This document shows positions 43,941 through 53,977 of a DNA stretch of 64,000 nucleotides, in pieces (within the stretch, counting starts at the first letter, position 1; the number at the start of each line of letters is the position of its first letter). The translations under genes and the position numbers were made by a program. The notes beneath the pieces were generated by a model. The model saw nothing but the letters and a program-made list of their open reading frames with translations, made no database searches and was not told the origin of the DNA. Source of the DNA: Stakelama pacifica (GTDB lineage: Bacteria; Pseudomonadota; Alphaproteobacteria; Sphingomonadales; Sphingomonadaceae); assembly GCF_004361835.1 (NCBI RefSeq), contig NZ_SNWD01000001.1, positions 1 through 64,000 of the forward strand. Direction: 5' to 3'.

Positions 43941-43962
43941 ACCTTTAGGAAAAGGTAGAGCC

Positions 43963-45657
43963 ATGAAGATGACCCTCAAGCTGAAACTGGCGGCGGCATT
44001 CTCCGCCATCCTGTTGCTGACCGCCATACTCGGCACGGTCGGCATCATGAAAATGGGCGCGATCAACGATAAGTCGACGGAGATCGCGAGCAACTGGATG
44101 CCGAGCATCGATGCGATCCATAGGCTGAATACCGAGACGTCGAACGTTCGGGTGAAGGAATATCGCCATGTGATGCAAACTACGCCGGACGGCATGCGTC
44201 AGGCGGAGGAGCAGATGGTCCCGATTTTCGCCAAGATCAATGCTGGCATGGAAAAATACGAAAAGCTGATCTCTTCGGAAGAAGAGCGGGGCATTTTCAA
44301 CCAGTTCAAGGAAAAATGGGCGCGCTATCTGCAGGATCACGAGCAGCTTCTCGCCATTTCGCGCTCGAACCAGAATGAGGCGGCTACCGAAAAGCTGGGT
44401 CAGATGACTCAGTTGTTCGACAGCGCCCAGGCGGATCTGATCAAACTCGTCGACATGAATGTGTCGGGCGGAGACACTGCCAGCAAAGAGGGCGACCAAA
44501 CCTATACCAGTGCCCGCTTGCTGTTCATCGGCATGATGATCGCCGCTATGCTGGTCGGCATCGGCGCGGCAATCCTCGTGACCCGCAGCGTTATGAAGCA
44601 GATCGGCGGCGAACCTGACTATGCCCGCGATGTGATGCGCGAAATCGCAGCTGGCAATCTGACCGTCGACGTCGAAACGAAGTCGAACGATCGCCATAGC
44701 CTGCTCGCCGGAACGCGCGACATGGTGGCGAAGCTGCGCGACGTGATCGGTGAAGTGTCCGGTGCAGCACGCAATGTCGCATCGGGCAGCGAACAGATGG
44801 CCGCCGGTGCCGAACAGCTCTCGCAGGGCGCGACCGAACAGGCCGCATCCACTGAGGAAGCGTCGAGCTCGATCGAAGAGATGGCGGCGAATATCAAGCA
44901 GAGCGCTGACAATGCGGCCCAGACCGAGGAAATCGCACGCCAGTCCGCCGCCAATGCGGAAGTGTCGGGCAAGGCGGTGGCCGAAGCCGTCGCCGCGATG
45001 GAAACGATCGCTGACAAGATCATGATCGTGCAGGAAATCGCACGTCAGACCGATCTTCTGGCGCTCAACGCAGCGGTAGAGGCGGCACGCGCCGGTGAAC
45101 ATGGCCGCGGCTTCGCGGTGGTGGCAGCCGAAGTGCGCAAGCTTGCCGAGCGCAGTCAGGCAGCGGCGCAGGAAATCTCCGGCCTGTCGGGCAATACGGT
45201 GAAGGCGGCGCAGAGCGCGGGCGAAATGCTCTCCAAGCTGGTGCCGGACATCCGCAAGACCGCGGAACTGGTCGCTGAGATTGCCGGTGCGAGCAACGAA
45301 CAGAATGTCGGTGCCGCTCAGATCAATCAGGCGATCCAGCAGCTGGACAAGGTGACTCAGCAGAACACCTCCGCATCGGAGGAAATGTCCTCGACCGCCG
45401 AGGAACTGTCGAGCCAGGCCGATCAGCTCAATAGTGCGATCGCTTATTTCCGGGTCGCAGGCGGCGATAGCCCGAACCGTGCGCCCGCGCGGGCCGCATC
45501 GGGTAGCGCTGCCCGCAATCCGGTCGGTGCGATGCACGCACGGCTGAAATCGGCAGCGTCCACCATGCGACCGAATGGCGGCGGCTTCGACCTCGATATG
45601 GGTGATATGGGGGACGAAACCGACCTTCAGTTCAGCCGGAACCGCGACGCGGCCTGA
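43963..45657 (+). CDS. Methyl-accepting chemotaxis protein
   Basis: A 564-aa transmembrane receptor. TM1 is at residues 8-30 ([19 protein letters not shown]), followed by a periplasmic four-helix-bundle ligand domain of about 150 residues, TM2 ([18 protein letters not shown]), a HAMP region and a signalling hairpin whose tip ([20 protein letters not shown], then [20 protein letters not shown]) is canonical and centred near residue 370. There is no C-terminal CheR-binding pentapeptide; the tail is disordered and acidic. It is the only receptor in the operon and probably its own cognate sensor. Ligand unknown. Confidence 0.93.
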   Translation: MKMTLKLKLAAAFSAILLLTAILGTVGIMKMGAINDKSTEIASNWMPSIDAIHRLNTETSNVRVKEYRHVMQTTPDGMRQAEEQMVPIFAKINAGMEKYEKLISSEEERGIFNQFKEKWARYLQDHEQLLAISRSNQNEAATEKLGQMTQLFDSAQADLIKLVDMNVSGGDTASKEGDQTYTSARLLFIGMMIAAMLVGIGAAILVTRSVMKQIGGEPDYARDVMREIAAGNLTVDVETKSNDRHSLLAGTRDMVAKLRDVIGEVSGAARNVASGSEQMAAGAEQLSQGATEQAASTEEASSSIEEMAANIKQSADNAAQTEEIARQSAANAEVSGKAVAEAVAAMETIADKIMIVQEIARQTDLLALNAAVEAARAGEHGRGFAVVAAEVRKLAERSQAAAQEISGLSGNTVKAAQSAGEMLSKLVPDIRKTAELVAEIAGASNEQNVGAAQINQAIQQLDKVTQQNTSASEEMSSTAEELSSQADQLNSAIAYFRVAGGDSPNRAPARAASGSAARNPVGAMHARLKSAASTMRPNGGGFDLDMGDMGDETDLQFSRNRDAA

Positions 45658-45671
45658 CAGAGGAAGCGCAT

Positions 45672-46157
45672 ATGGCCGACTCGGCACAATATGTAACGAT
45701 GGGCGTGGCGGGCGAATGTTTCGCCCTCCCCGTCGAGCGGGTGCGGGAAATTCTGGAAAATCGCCAGGTTTCCCGCATGCCCCACGCGCCGGCAGGCTTT
45801 CTGGGCCTGATCGATGTGCGCAACCAGAGCGTGCCGGTGTTTGACCTCAGGGTGCAACTCGGGTTCGAAAATGGCGAGGACAATGACGCGACCCGCATCG
45901 TCGTCCTCACCATGGTTGCCGAAGATATGGGCGAAATGGTGGTGGGGTTGAAGACTGACCGGGTCTTTGAAGTCACTGTGCTCGACGATGACGGTGCCAT
46001 CGATCCGCCGCCTTCGGTCGGACCGGCAGGCAAGACGAAATGCGTGCTCGGCCTTGGCCGGCGCAACGGCGCGTTCGTGAAGCTGCTCGACATCGACCGG
46101 CTCTTTTCCACTCAGCAGATCGGGGCGATCGGCGACGGCCAGAGCCTCGCCGCCTGA
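45672..46157 (+). CDS. cheW: CheW coupling protein (second copy)
   Basis: A 161-aa CheW domain protein: YVTMGVAGECFALPVERVRE, then GLIDVRNQSVPVFDLR, then VVGLKTDRVFEVT. It is less similar to the first CheW than expected for a recent duplicate. It sits between the receptor and cheR with 14- and 19-base gaps. It probably acts in the same array or in coupling the soluble receptor-like protein at 48200. Confidence 0.92.
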   Translation: MADSAQYVTMGVAGECFALPVERVREILENRQVSRMPHAPAGFLGLIDVRNQSVPVFDLRVQLGFENGEDNDATRIVVLTMVAEDMGEMVVGLKTDRVFEVTVLDDDGAIDPPPSVGPAGKTKCVLGLGRRNGAFVKLLDIDRLFSTQQIGAIGDGQSLAA

Positions 46158-46176
46158 TCCCGCCAAGGCGACACCT

Positions 46177-47070
46177 ATGTCCACCGCCCTTGCCAGAGCC
46201 CGGCCCCACGGCGCTTCGTTCGAATCCGAACTCAGCGCAGCCGATTTTTCGCGCGTCGCCGCATTGGTCAGCGACCATACCGGCATCAAACTGCCCGCCG
46301 CCAAGCGAGTCATGGTGGAGGGTAGGTTGCGGCGGCGTGCGTCGTTGTGCGGTTTCGCCACGGTATCCGATTATTGCAGCCATCTGTTCGATTCCGGCGG
46401 GCTCGATCAGGAATTTCAGCACCTCGTCGATGTCGTCACGACCAACAAGACCGACTTTTTCCGCGAACCCGGCCATTTCACGTATCTCGAAGAGGTGATC
46501 GTGCCGACTCTGATGGGAAAGGCGGCAGTACGGGGAAGCTCCGGTCGAACGATCAAATTGTGGAGCGCGGCAAGCTCGAACGGTGCCGAAGCCTATACCA
46601 CCGCCATGGTGATGGCCGATCTTGCCCGCAATCACGGCGGGCTGCGCTATGCCATTTTGGGGACCGATATCTCCAGCGCGATGATCGATCAGGCGCGGCT
46701 TGCCATCTATCCGCAGGCGATGCTCGATCCGGTATCGGACGAACGGCGCAAACGTTATGTGATGGTCGAACAGGGCAAGGGCGCTTCGGGCCGTGCCCGC
46801 ATCGTTCCCGAACTGCGTCGGCAGTGCAATTTTCAGGCGATGAACCTGATGGACGATGTCTATCCCTATGATCACGACGTCGATGTCATCCTGATGCGCA
46901 ATGCGCTCATCTATTTCGAAGCGGATGTTCAGGATGCGGTGGTCCGGCGTTTATGGTCGCATTTGCGGCCCGGAGGTCACCTGATGCTCGGTCATTCGGA
47001 ATCGATGATCGGCACGCGCGCAGGCCTGCCCCAGGTAAGCAATGCCGTTTTTCGTAAAGGGGGCGCGTAA
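46177..47070 (+). CDS. cheR: CheR protein-glutamate methyltransferase
   Basis: A 297-aa methyltransferase that adds methyl groups to receptor glutamates with S-adenosylmethionine. N-terminal CheR helical domain ([17 protein letters not shown]), SAM-binding loop ([18 protein letters not shown], with S-N-G-A where CTG/STGEE is usual), [14 protein letters not shown] and the late [11 protein letters not shown] motif. The SAM loop is slightly divergent, but the fold is intact. It sits directly before cheB, as is normal. Confidence 0.9.
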   Translation: MSTALARARPHGASFESELSAADFSRVAALVSDHTGIKLPAAKRVMVEGRLRRRASLCGFATVSDYCSHLFDSGGLDQEFQHLVDVVTTNKTDFFREPGHFTYLEEVIVPTLMGKAAVRGSSGRTIKLWSAASSNGAEAYTTAMVMADLARNHGGLRYAILGTDISSAMIDQARLAIYPQAMLDPVSDERRKRYVMVEQGKGASGRARIVPELRRQCNFQAMNLMDDVYPYDHDVDVILMRNALIYFEADVQDAVVRRLWSHLRPGGHLMLGHSESMIGTRAGLPQVSNAVFRKGGA

Positions 47071-47072
47071 CA

Positions 47073-48203
47073 GTGAACAGCATGACTCCGGATTTCCCGC
47101 CGGTGCGGGGACGAAAGAAACGCATTCTGATCGTCGATGACTCCGCAGCGGTGCGTCAGGCCCTGAGCTCCATCATCGAAAGCGATCCTGCGCTGGAAGT
47201 GATGGGCGTCGCGGCCGATCCCTATGTCGCCGCGCAGCGCATTCGCGACGAGGTGCCCGATGCAATTATTCTCGATATCGAGATGCCGCGGATGGACGGG
47301 CTGACCTTCTTGCGCAAGCTGATGGCGCAGCGGCCGATTCCGGTGGTGATTTGTTCGACGCTGACCGAGGACGGATCGAGCGCGATGGTCGCGGCATTGG
47401 AGGCAGGCGCCGTCGATGTCATTACCAAGCCCCGCGTCGACACCGCGCACGCATTGCACGAGGCGACCCTGCGGATTTGCGACGTGGCGCGCGCCGCCGC
47501 GCATGCAAGGCCCGCGCGCGCCCGCGCTGCCGCAAGACCGGTGAAGGTGGAGGCGAAGCTGAGCGCTGATGTCATGTTGCCGCCCGCGATGCGTGCGACT
47601 GCGCGACGAGGCGCATCGGGACCGCTGGTCTGTATCGGCGCATCCACCGGCGGTACCGAAGCGCTGCGCGAAGTGCTGATGGCGCTTCCCGCCCAGTGTC
47701 CGGCAACGGTGATCGTGCAGCATATGCCGGAGAAATTCACCGCTGCCTTTGCCGGCCGGCTGAACGGCATCTGCGCCCCGCATATCAAGGAAGCGGCGGA
47801 TGGCGACGCGGTCGTGCCGGGGCAGGTGCTGATCGCGCCGGGCGACCGCCATCTGCTGCTCGAACGGCTCGGCTCGGGCTATCGCGTGCGGATCAAGGAA
47901 GGGCCGCGCGTTTCGCGCCATCGCCCCTCGGTCGATGTACTGTTTCGCTCGGCTGCGCAGACGGCGGGCGCATCCGCCCTGGGCATATTGATGACCGGCA
48001 TGGGCGATGACGGCGCGCACGGCCTGCTGGAGATGCGCAATGCGGGTGCGTTGACCATCGCGCAGGACGAAGCCTCCTGTGTGGTTTTCGGCATGCCCAA
48101 GGCGGCGATCGATCTGGGCGGGGCGGCCCGGGTGACAGCGCTTCATCGTATCGCCCGGGAAGTTATGGATTTCGCTGCTCGATCAAGTCTGGAAACGCAA
48201 TGA
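47073..48203 (+). CDS. cheB: CheB protein-glutamate methylesterase/deamidase
   Basis: A 376-aa two-domain protein. The N-terminal receiver has D68 as phosphoacceptor ([12 protein letters not shown]). After an Ala/Arg-rich linker, the methylesterase domain has the catalytic set: serine in [11 protein letters not shown], histidine in VQHMPEKF and aspartate in [12 protein letters not shown] 47073 is the start, two bases after the cheR stop, and the 3' end overlaps the next gene by four bases. Together with CheR it sets receptor adaptation. Confidence 0.94.
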   Translation: MNSMTPDFPPVRGRKKRILIVDDSAAVRQALSSIIESDPALEVMGVAADPYVAAQRIRDEVPDAIILDIEMPRMDGLTFLRKLMAQRPIPVVICSTLTEDGSSAMVAALEAGAVDVITKPRVDTAHALHEATLRICDVARAAAHARPARARAAARPVKVEAKLSADVMLPPAMRATARRGASGPLVCIGASTGGTEALREVLMALPAQCPATVIVQHMPEKFTAAFAGRLNGICAPHIKEAADGDAVVPGQVLIAPGDRHLLLERLGSGYRVRIKEGPRVSRHRPSVDVLFRSAAQTAGASALGILMTGMGDDGAHGLLEMRNAGALTIAQDEASCVVFGMPKAAIDLGGAARVTALHRIAREVMDFAARSSLETQ

Positions 48204-49996
48204 AGAACGAACCGATTTCGCAGCCGGATGCGGCGCCGCTCGACCCTGCGGCTTCGATTGCGCTTGGCCTCGCAACGCAGCTTGCGCAGAGCTGCGCGAC
48301 GATTGAATCGCGTTTTTCGGGCACGGGTGACCGCCTGACCGAATGCGCGATGCGCCTGAACGAAGTGTCGGCCGCGCATGAAGGACTGCCGGGCGCACTG
48401 GACAGTGCGGATTTCGCGAGCGCTGAAGCCAGCCTCGCCTCGATATCGCGCGAACTGGCGCATTTCGGGGAAAGCGACGGCAGCGAGGATACCGCGATCG
48501 TGGAGTTGCGCGATCTTGCCGCGCGTATGGGCGAACCGCTGGTCGAATTGCGCAGGGTCATGCTGCTGCTCGAAATCATTTCGGCCAATGCGGGGATATT
48601 GGCGGCGGAATTGTCCGGCACGAACGGCGAACTGAGCGCCTTTACTGGCGACATGGTCTCGCTGGCGCATGGCGCGCTGAACGGGATTGCGGGCTTCGAA
48701 CATCTGCGTCTGGCGTTGCTGAGCCAGTTGACGGGCGCAGCGGCGGCGGGCGATCGCTTTGCCCGGACGCATGCCGATACGCTGACGCATGTTCGCGAAC
48801 GGCTGGACGGCCATGTCGAGGCGATCCTGCGCCATCGCCGGTCCGGCGGAGAACAGTATTCGGACAATGCGGCGGCGACGCGGCGGATTGCGGCGCGCGT
48901 TGCCGATGTCGTGTCGGCGATGCAGATCGGCGATATTACGCGCCAGCGGATCGAGCATGTCCAGCAGGGACTGGAGCGGCTTTCCGAGCAGCTGCAACCG
49001 CAGGCGGAGACCGGCGACGCAGCGGGGGATACCGGCGACGACACCGACGCCCGGCGCGCGGCGACCGCTGCCCGGCTGCGCAGCCTGCAACAGGCGCAAT
49101 TGCGCAGCGCGATCGAGGAATTCGGCGAGCGTACCGGCTTTATCGCCCGCTCGCTTCCTGAGCTTGCCGCCGATACCGAACAGGTGCTCGCCGATGGCGA
49201 CCGGCAGGCGCGCGCGCTCACCGATACCAGCAGCGACACGCTGACCGCGATGCTCGAAGATCTTCGCAAGGTCCGCCGCCTGTTCAGCGATTTCCGCGCG
49301 GTTCGCGGGGAGGCCGACCGCATGTCGGCAGCGGTGGCCGAGGGAATCGAGAATATGGTGGCGCAGTTGCGCACGATCGACCGGATCGAACGCCAGATCC
49401 GCGTGCTGAGCTTCAACATGGCGGCGCAGTGCAACCGGCTGGGCGAGGAAGGGCGCGCGATGATGGTGATTACTCAGCAATTGCGCGAACTGGCCATCCG
49501 CACCGAACAGGCGTCCGAACTGGTGCGCGCCAATCTGGGCAAAGGTGCCGAGGCAGCGGTCGGTATCGCGGGTGCGAAGGCGCGCAGCGAAAAGCTGAGC
49601 GAACTCGACGGCGCGACCGAGGACGCCATCACCCGGATCGAAGCGGCGAGCGAGGAAATGCGCGGCCATGCCCGCACGCTGAGCGAGCGCGGGCCGGGTG
49701 CGCTCGATATTTTGCGTAAAGCCGCCGATGCCGCTCAGACGCTGGATGAAGCCGAGGCGGCGTGGAATCAGGTACTGCACGAACTGGAAGCCGGGCAGGG
49801 CGCCGCGCCTGAGGCGGATGCGGAAATCGACCACATCCTGTTCGCCGATCTTCGTCGCGCCTACACGATGGACAGCGAACGGCGCATTCATGATGAGATG
49901 ATCGGCGGCGGGACGAGCGGCACCGATAGCGAAGGTAATGAACCCGCTGTGGCGGCCGACGACAGCGACGACGATTTTCTCTCCGCGCTATTCTGA
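48200..49996 (+). CDS. Soluble coiled-coil chemosensory protein with degenerate MCP hairpin and CheZ-like motif
   Basis: A 598-aa acidic, almost wholly helical protein with no membrane segment, coupled to cheB by an ATGA overlap. Residues 403-435 ([20 protein letters not shown], then [13 protein letters not shown]) align with the receptor hairpin tip [20 protein letters not shown] at about a third identity: N, R, GE-GR and R-LA are kept, but the E-A-A-R contact residues for CheA/CheW are lost. Residues 238-255 contain [18 protein letters not shown], where D245 and Q249 reproduce the D-x-x-x-Q spacing of CheZ phosphatase. The C-terminus is acidic and ends in DDDFLSALF, similar to the CheY-binding tail logic of CheZ. 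It may be a CheY-P phosphatase or adaptor that evolved from a receptor. Function not established. Confidence 0.72.
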   Translation: MKNEPISQPDAAPLDPAASIALGLATQLAQSCATIESRFSGTGDRLTECAMRLNEVSAAHEGLPGALDSADFASAEASLASISRELAHFGESDGSEDTAIVELRDLAARMGEPLVELRRVMLLLEIISANAGILAAELSGTNGELSAFTGDMVSLAHGALNGIAGFEHLRLALLSQLTGAAAAGDRFARTHADTLTHVRERLDGHVEAILRHRRSGGEQYSDNAAATRRIAARVADVVSAMQIGDITRQRIEHVQQGLERLSEQLQPQAETGDAAGDTGDDTDARRAATAARLRSLQQAQLRSAIEEFGERTGFIARSLPELAADTEQVLADGDRQARALTDTSSDTLTAMLEDLRKVRRLFSDFRAVRGEADRMSAAVAEGIENMVAQLRTIDRIERQIRVLSFNMAAQCNRLGEEGRAMMVITQQLRELAIRTEQASELVRANLGKGAEAAVGIAGAKARSEKLSELDGATEDAITRIEAASEEMRGHARTLSERGPGALDILRKAADAAQTLDEAEAAWNQVLHELEAGQGAAPEADAEIDHILFADLRRAYTMDSERRIHDEMIGGGTSGTDSEGNEPAVAADDSDDDFLSALF

Positions 49997-50264
49997 GCTG
50001 ACGGAGGAGGAGAGGCGGGGCTGGCGCCTGCCCGAGGCACGGCCCGCGTCGATCGACATGTGTGTGGAGGCCGAGCCGGAATCGAATTAATAGATATTTA
50101 TCATTTAGTATCAGGCGGTTGATTGATTGTATCGAGCGCAAAGGCCCCCAAAAAGGCCCCAGTAATTTCAGCCTGCGATTTCACTCGGGCCGCAAAGGGA
50201 GATGACCTTCCTTTTTCACCACTTGTTCTGTCGGTAAAACAAGCGAACACGGCGATAGGACATC
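49997..50264. other. Junction between chromosome-like genes and the mobile element
   Basis: No gene. AT-rich part at 50085-50130 and the repeated word AAGGCCCC (50141-50163) precede the 3' end of hsdR. The gene style changes here from the chemotaxis operon to mobile-element genes, so a left element end is likely in this stretch. I cannot identify the attachment site without the other end. Confidence 0.4.
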
Positions 50265-53258
50265 TTACGGCGCATGAACGTCGCGGACTTGTCGAAGTGC
50301 TCGATTGAAAAAGTGGCGTGTGGCCTTGTCCCGCGCCTCTGCGTCCGTCAACACGATGTTGCGCATCTCATTATCGCGCTGGAACATGCGGACCGCGCCT
50401 TGGAAGAACGCTTGGGCGAAGGCAGTGTAAACAACGTCCGGCGGGTTGTTGCGCAACATCTCCGCAAGGTTGTCGCCCAAAATCTCTTCGTTTACCTGCT
50501 CGAAACGGATCATGTCGCCTTCGGAGAATTGCGTTCCGTGACGTTCGTTGAACGCGTTGACGATCTCGGACAACTCCTTCTGCTCGTCCTCAGTGTAGGG
50601 CTTAGCCCCAAACTCGCTGATTGCTTTGAGCGCCGCCCTGTCGCCAGCGGCGAGCGAGGCGTCACCCTGCTCCTTCTGCTCGACCTTAAACTTTTGTAGC
50701 CGGAGCATGTCGTCGGTGATTTCAATTTCGGGTGGAATCTGCCGGTTGGGAAGGAGGCGCGCGAGCCATGTGACGTATGAATAGAGCTTTTCCAAGCCCG
50801 TATCCTCCAGCTTCATCACCTGCGCTATGAAGCTGTAGAAACGCATGTAGCTGCGCAGAAGTTGGCGGAACTCCTCCTGCCGCCCCTCATCTTCATCAAA
50901 TTCAAACCGGGCGACGGCCTGACGGACAAGCCCTTCGAGCCGTGCGCGGTCCCCGCCGTCGAGCTGCCCCTTATAATAGGTCGCTGCGAACCGCTCGATT
51001 TCCTCCTTGTCGAGATAGGTGAATTTGAACAACCGTCCTTCAAGATCGTAAACGAGATTGGGGTCGGAGTTGGCTTCGAGCGCCGACACTTCGAAATATG
51101 GGCGAAAGGCATCCCGTATGTCCTCGATGGTATTTTGGAAGTCGAGGATGTAAGTCTGGTCTTTGCCGGGCCGGGTGCGGTTCAGACGCGACAGGGTTTG
51201 AACCGCCTGTAGGCCCGCCAGCTTGCGATCCACATACATGGCACAAAGCTTGGGCTGGTCGAAGCCAGTCTGGTATTTCTCGGCGACGATCAGGATTTGA
51301 TACTGCTCGGGATAGGGTGTGCCGTCCGGCTTGAAACCGTCGAAGCGGCCCGGCAGCTCGGTTTCAGCAAAGCCCGTCAGGTCGGCTTCGGTGTAGGTTT
51401 GACCATCGAAGGTAAGTTCGCCCGAGAAAGCGACCAGCGCACGAAGATCGGCATAGCCCTGCGCCTTGATGTAGTCGCGCACGCCGAAAAAGTAGCGCAG
51501 CGCATGATCGCGGCTCCCGGTGACGATCATTGCCTTGGCCTGTCCGTCCAGCATCTTGGCGACATGGCGGCGGAAATGCTCGACAATGATCTCGACCTTC
51601 TGACCGATGGCAGTGGGATGTAGATTGGCATAGCGCGCAACCCGGCGCTGGCCGCGCCGCCCGCTTAGCTGCGGGTCATCCTCGATGGCCTTTTCGAGCT
51701 CGTAATAGGCTTTGTAGGTCATGTAATTCTGGAGAACGTCCAGAATGAAACCCTCCTCGATGGCTTGGCGCATCGAATAGAGATGGAATGGGTGCGGGAG
51801 TCCGTCAGGGCCTTTGGTGCCGAAGCGTTCCAGCGTGACATTACGCGGGGTCGCGGTGAACGCGAAGAAGCTGATGTTCGCCTGCGGACCGCGCGCCTTC
51901 TGATAGGCAGCGATAATGTCTTCGATGTCGTCGCTGGAGTCCCCCTCGCGCGTGAGCGCGTCGGTCATGGCTTGGGCTGATTTGCCGGACTGGCTGCTGT
52001 GTGCTTCGTCCACGATGACGGCGAAGGTGCGATCGCCCTGACCGGAAATCTCTTTCAGGTGCTCGGTCGAAAATTTCTGGATCGTTGTGACGATGATGCG
52101 CGCGCCTTTGGCGATGGCCTGCTTAAGCTGCTTCGATGTGCCCTCGATTTTGCGCACGACGCCCTGCGTCTGCTCGAACTGCGAGACGGTGCTTTGAAGC
52201 TGGCGGTCCAGCACGATACGGTCGGTAACGATGATCGCGGTGTTGAATACCGCCTTGTCATCCATGTCATGAAGGTTGATCGCGTGATGCGCGAGCCAGC
52301 CGATGGTGTTGGATTTGCCTGAGCCTGCGGAGTGCTGGATCAGGTAGTTGCGTCCCGCGCCGAACTGGCCCGCGTGCGCCATGAGCCTGCGCACGGCGTC
52401 AAGCTGCTGGAAGCGCGGAAAGATCAAGGCTTCCGTCCTGCCGCTGGTGTCGAGGTGGATGAAACGCCCTATGATGTCGAGTAGCACGGCGCGGGAGAAT
52501 ATCGCCGCACCCCATTCACCAAAACTGTAGAGATAGGCGACCCGGAACTCATCCTCAATGTCGGGATTTCCGGCCCCGCCATCGCGGCCCCGGTTGAAGG
52601 GCAGGAAGCGGGTGCGGCCATTTTGCAGCCGCGTGGTCATGGATACGTTGTCCTCGTCCAGCGCGAAATGGACCAACGCCCCGCGCTTGAAGGTCAGCAA
52701 CGGTTCGCCCGCTGGCGAGCGATCCTGCCGGTATTGCTTTTCGGCATGACGGAAATTGGAGCCGGTGAGGAGGTTCTTTGCCTCCATCGTGGCGACGGGC
52801 AGTCCGTTGAGGAAAAGCGCAACGTCCAGCCGCCCGCCGTGCCGCTCGCTGTATTCGACCTCCTTCATCACCGAGAGGATATTAGCCTCGTATTCGGCGA
52901 CGCGCTTAGGTTCCAATCCGCTGGCGGGGCGGAAGTAGCAGAGCGCAAACGTGATGCCGGGGACAATCTTGATCCCCTGCCGCAGCACGTCCAGCAGTCC
53001 GCGATCTTTCAGGGATTTTTCGAGCTGTTTGAAAAACGTGTCCTCCGCCGCTGTGGTGTAATGCCCTTCCAGCTTGGTCCATTCTCCGGGCTGGGTGCTT
53101 TGGATGAAGCGCAGGACCAAAGCCCTATCCATCGCCAGCGCCCGGTCATAGTTGGCCTTGGCATCGCGCAATTCATAGCCCCCACCCGCGATAAGCCGCG
53201 TAATCAGGTGATCCTGCACTACCTGTTCCTTGTGGGCGTTATGGGCGGCGGTACTCAT
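50265..53258 (-). CDS. hsdR: Type I restriction enzyme R subunit
   Basis: A 997-aa type I restriction subunit. The N-terminal nuclease domain has the PD-(D/E)xK type motif around LFLNGLPVATMEAKNLLTG. SF2 motor motifs follow: Walker A HSAGSGKSNTIGW, DEAH box VDEAHSSQSGKS, TATP motif FTATPRNVTL and late motif AEKYQTGFDQPKL. It cleaves DNA after translocation when its site is unmethylated, using the M and S subunits encoded upstream on the same strand. Its start overlaps the stop of a TIR-like gene by four bases. The length and motif set are intact. Confidence 0.93.
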   Translation of the reverse strand: MSTAAHNAHKEQVVQDHLITRLIAGGGYELRDAKANYDRALAMDRALVLRFIQSTQPGEWTKLEGHYTTAAEDTFFKQLEKSLKDRGLLDVLRQGIKIVPGITFALCYFRPASGLEPKRVAEYEANILSVMKEVEYSERHGGRLDVALFLNGLPVATMEAKNLLTGSNFRHAEKQYRQDRSPAGEPLLTFKRGALVHFALDEDNVSMTTRLQNGRTRFLPFNRGRDGGAGNPDIEDEFRVAYLYSFGEWGAAIFSRAVLLDIIGRFIHLDTSGRTEALIFPRFQQLDAVRRLMAHAGQFGAGRNYLIQHSAGSGKSNTIGWLAHHAINLHDMDDKAVFNTAIIVTDRIVLDRQLQSTVSQFEQTQGVVRKIEGTSKQLKQAIAKGARIIVTTIQKFSTEHLKEISGQGDRTFAVIVDEAHSSQSGKSAQAMTDALTREGDSSDDIEDIIAAYQKARGPQANISFFAFTATPRNVTLERFGTKGPDGLPHPFHLYSMRQAIEEGFILDVLQNYMTYKAYYELEKAIEDDPQLSGRRGQRRVARYANLHPTAIGQKVEIIVEHFRRHVAKMLDGQAKAMIVTGSRDHALRYFFGVRDYIKAQGYADLRALVAFSGELTFDGQTYTEADLTGFAETELPGRFDGFKPDGTPYPEQYQILIVAEKYQTGFDQPKLCAMYVDRKLAGLQAVQTLSRLNRTRPGKDQTYILDFQNTIEDIRDAFRPYFEVSALEANSDPNLVYDLEGRLFKFTYLDKEEIERFAATYYKGQLDGGDRARLEGLVRQAVARFEFDEDEGRQEEFRQLLRSYMRFYSFIAQVMKLEDTGLEKLYSYVTWLARLLPNRQIPPEIEITDDMLRLQKFKVEQKEQGDASLAAGDRAALKAISEFGAKPYTEDEQKELSEIVNAFNERHGTQFSEGDMIRFEQVNEEILGDNLAEMLRNNPPDVVYTAFAQAFFQGAVRMFQRDNEMRNIVLTDAEARDKATRHFFNRALRQVRDVHAP

Positions 53259-53977
53259 GCTGATGCCCCTGCAATGCTTCTAGGGTCAATATTGAACCCG
53301 GAACCTTGGAGTCGCTGTGCCAGCTTCGGAACAATCTCGCGAACGTGATCATTGAACTCGATGTAGAGTATGCCCGCCGCGTCAGACGGCATTTCAAGTG
53401 CGCCCTTTTTAAGAATCACCATTTTGTCGCGCCCTAGCGCGGCCATCACCATTCCCATTTCGAGTATGACGTTCTGACGGGCGCGGGCCTGCTTTTCGGT
53501 TTCCCCGGCCACCTTGGAATAGCCGAAGTCATCGGGCGTAAGGAGGATAATGCCGAAGGCGGCCTCGCGATAAATGTTCTTCTCCAACGCTTCGATGACG
53601 GTTTTGCTCTCACCATCGGAATTTTGCAGAATGAAAGGTTGCAGACCGAGCCGCATGAGTACCAGTTCCAACTGGTCCCGTGCGTCACGGTCGTGACCAT
53701 GCACTAGAAATATTTTGGCACTTGCCGCGACAGCTACAGCACTTGGGGTCATGCTCCCATTTCCGTTTAGTGCTGCTTGTAGAGATATCCGAAAGGCATC
53801 CTGATTTTGGCCCTGAAACTGGATCGTGCCTTTGCTCGGCCACCAATTCAAGATTTCGCCGGTGCGTCCCCGGAAAGAATGGTTATTCGCCTTAGCATTA
53901 TCAGTCCAAGCCCCTACCAATCCGCATGAATCGATCGCAGTTTTTAGCTCATCGATACTCCCATGAAACTTGTTCAT
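53255..53977 (-). CDS. TIR-like nucleotide-binding protein inside the hsd operon
   Basis: A 240-aa protein with two parts. Residues 1-75 contain a small domain with FRGRTGEILNWWPSKGTIQF, of a kind often fused to this TIR type. Residues 88-230 form the PF10137-like TIR domain: KIFLVHGHDRDARDQLELVL, VIEALEKN, GIILLTPDDFGY, and RQNVILEMGMVMAALGRDKM, where E173 is at the usual catalytic glutamate position. TIR proteins of this class hydrolyse NAD or bind nucleotides in anti-phage defence. It overlaps hsdS and hsdR by four bases on each side, so it is made together with the restriction enzyme. A suicide or back-up defence role is inferred. Confidence 0.82.
   Translation of the reverse strand: MNKFHGSIDELKTAIDSCGLVGAWTDNAKANNHSFRGRTGEILNWWPSKGTIQFQGQNQDAFRISLQAALNGNGSMTPSAVAVAASAKIFLVHGHDRDARDQLELVLMRLGLQPFILQNSDGESKTVIEALEKNIYREAAFGIILLTPDDFGYSKVAGETEKQARARQNVILEMGMVMAALGRDKMVILKKGALEMPSDAAGILYIEFNDHVREIVPKLAQRLQGSGFNIDPRSIAGASA

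Noticed and set aside
50141-50163. AAGGCCCC direct repeat as an attachment core
   Set aside because: It is a simple local repeat. Without the right end of the element there is no second copy to compare, and no tRNA or tmRNA end is recognisable here.
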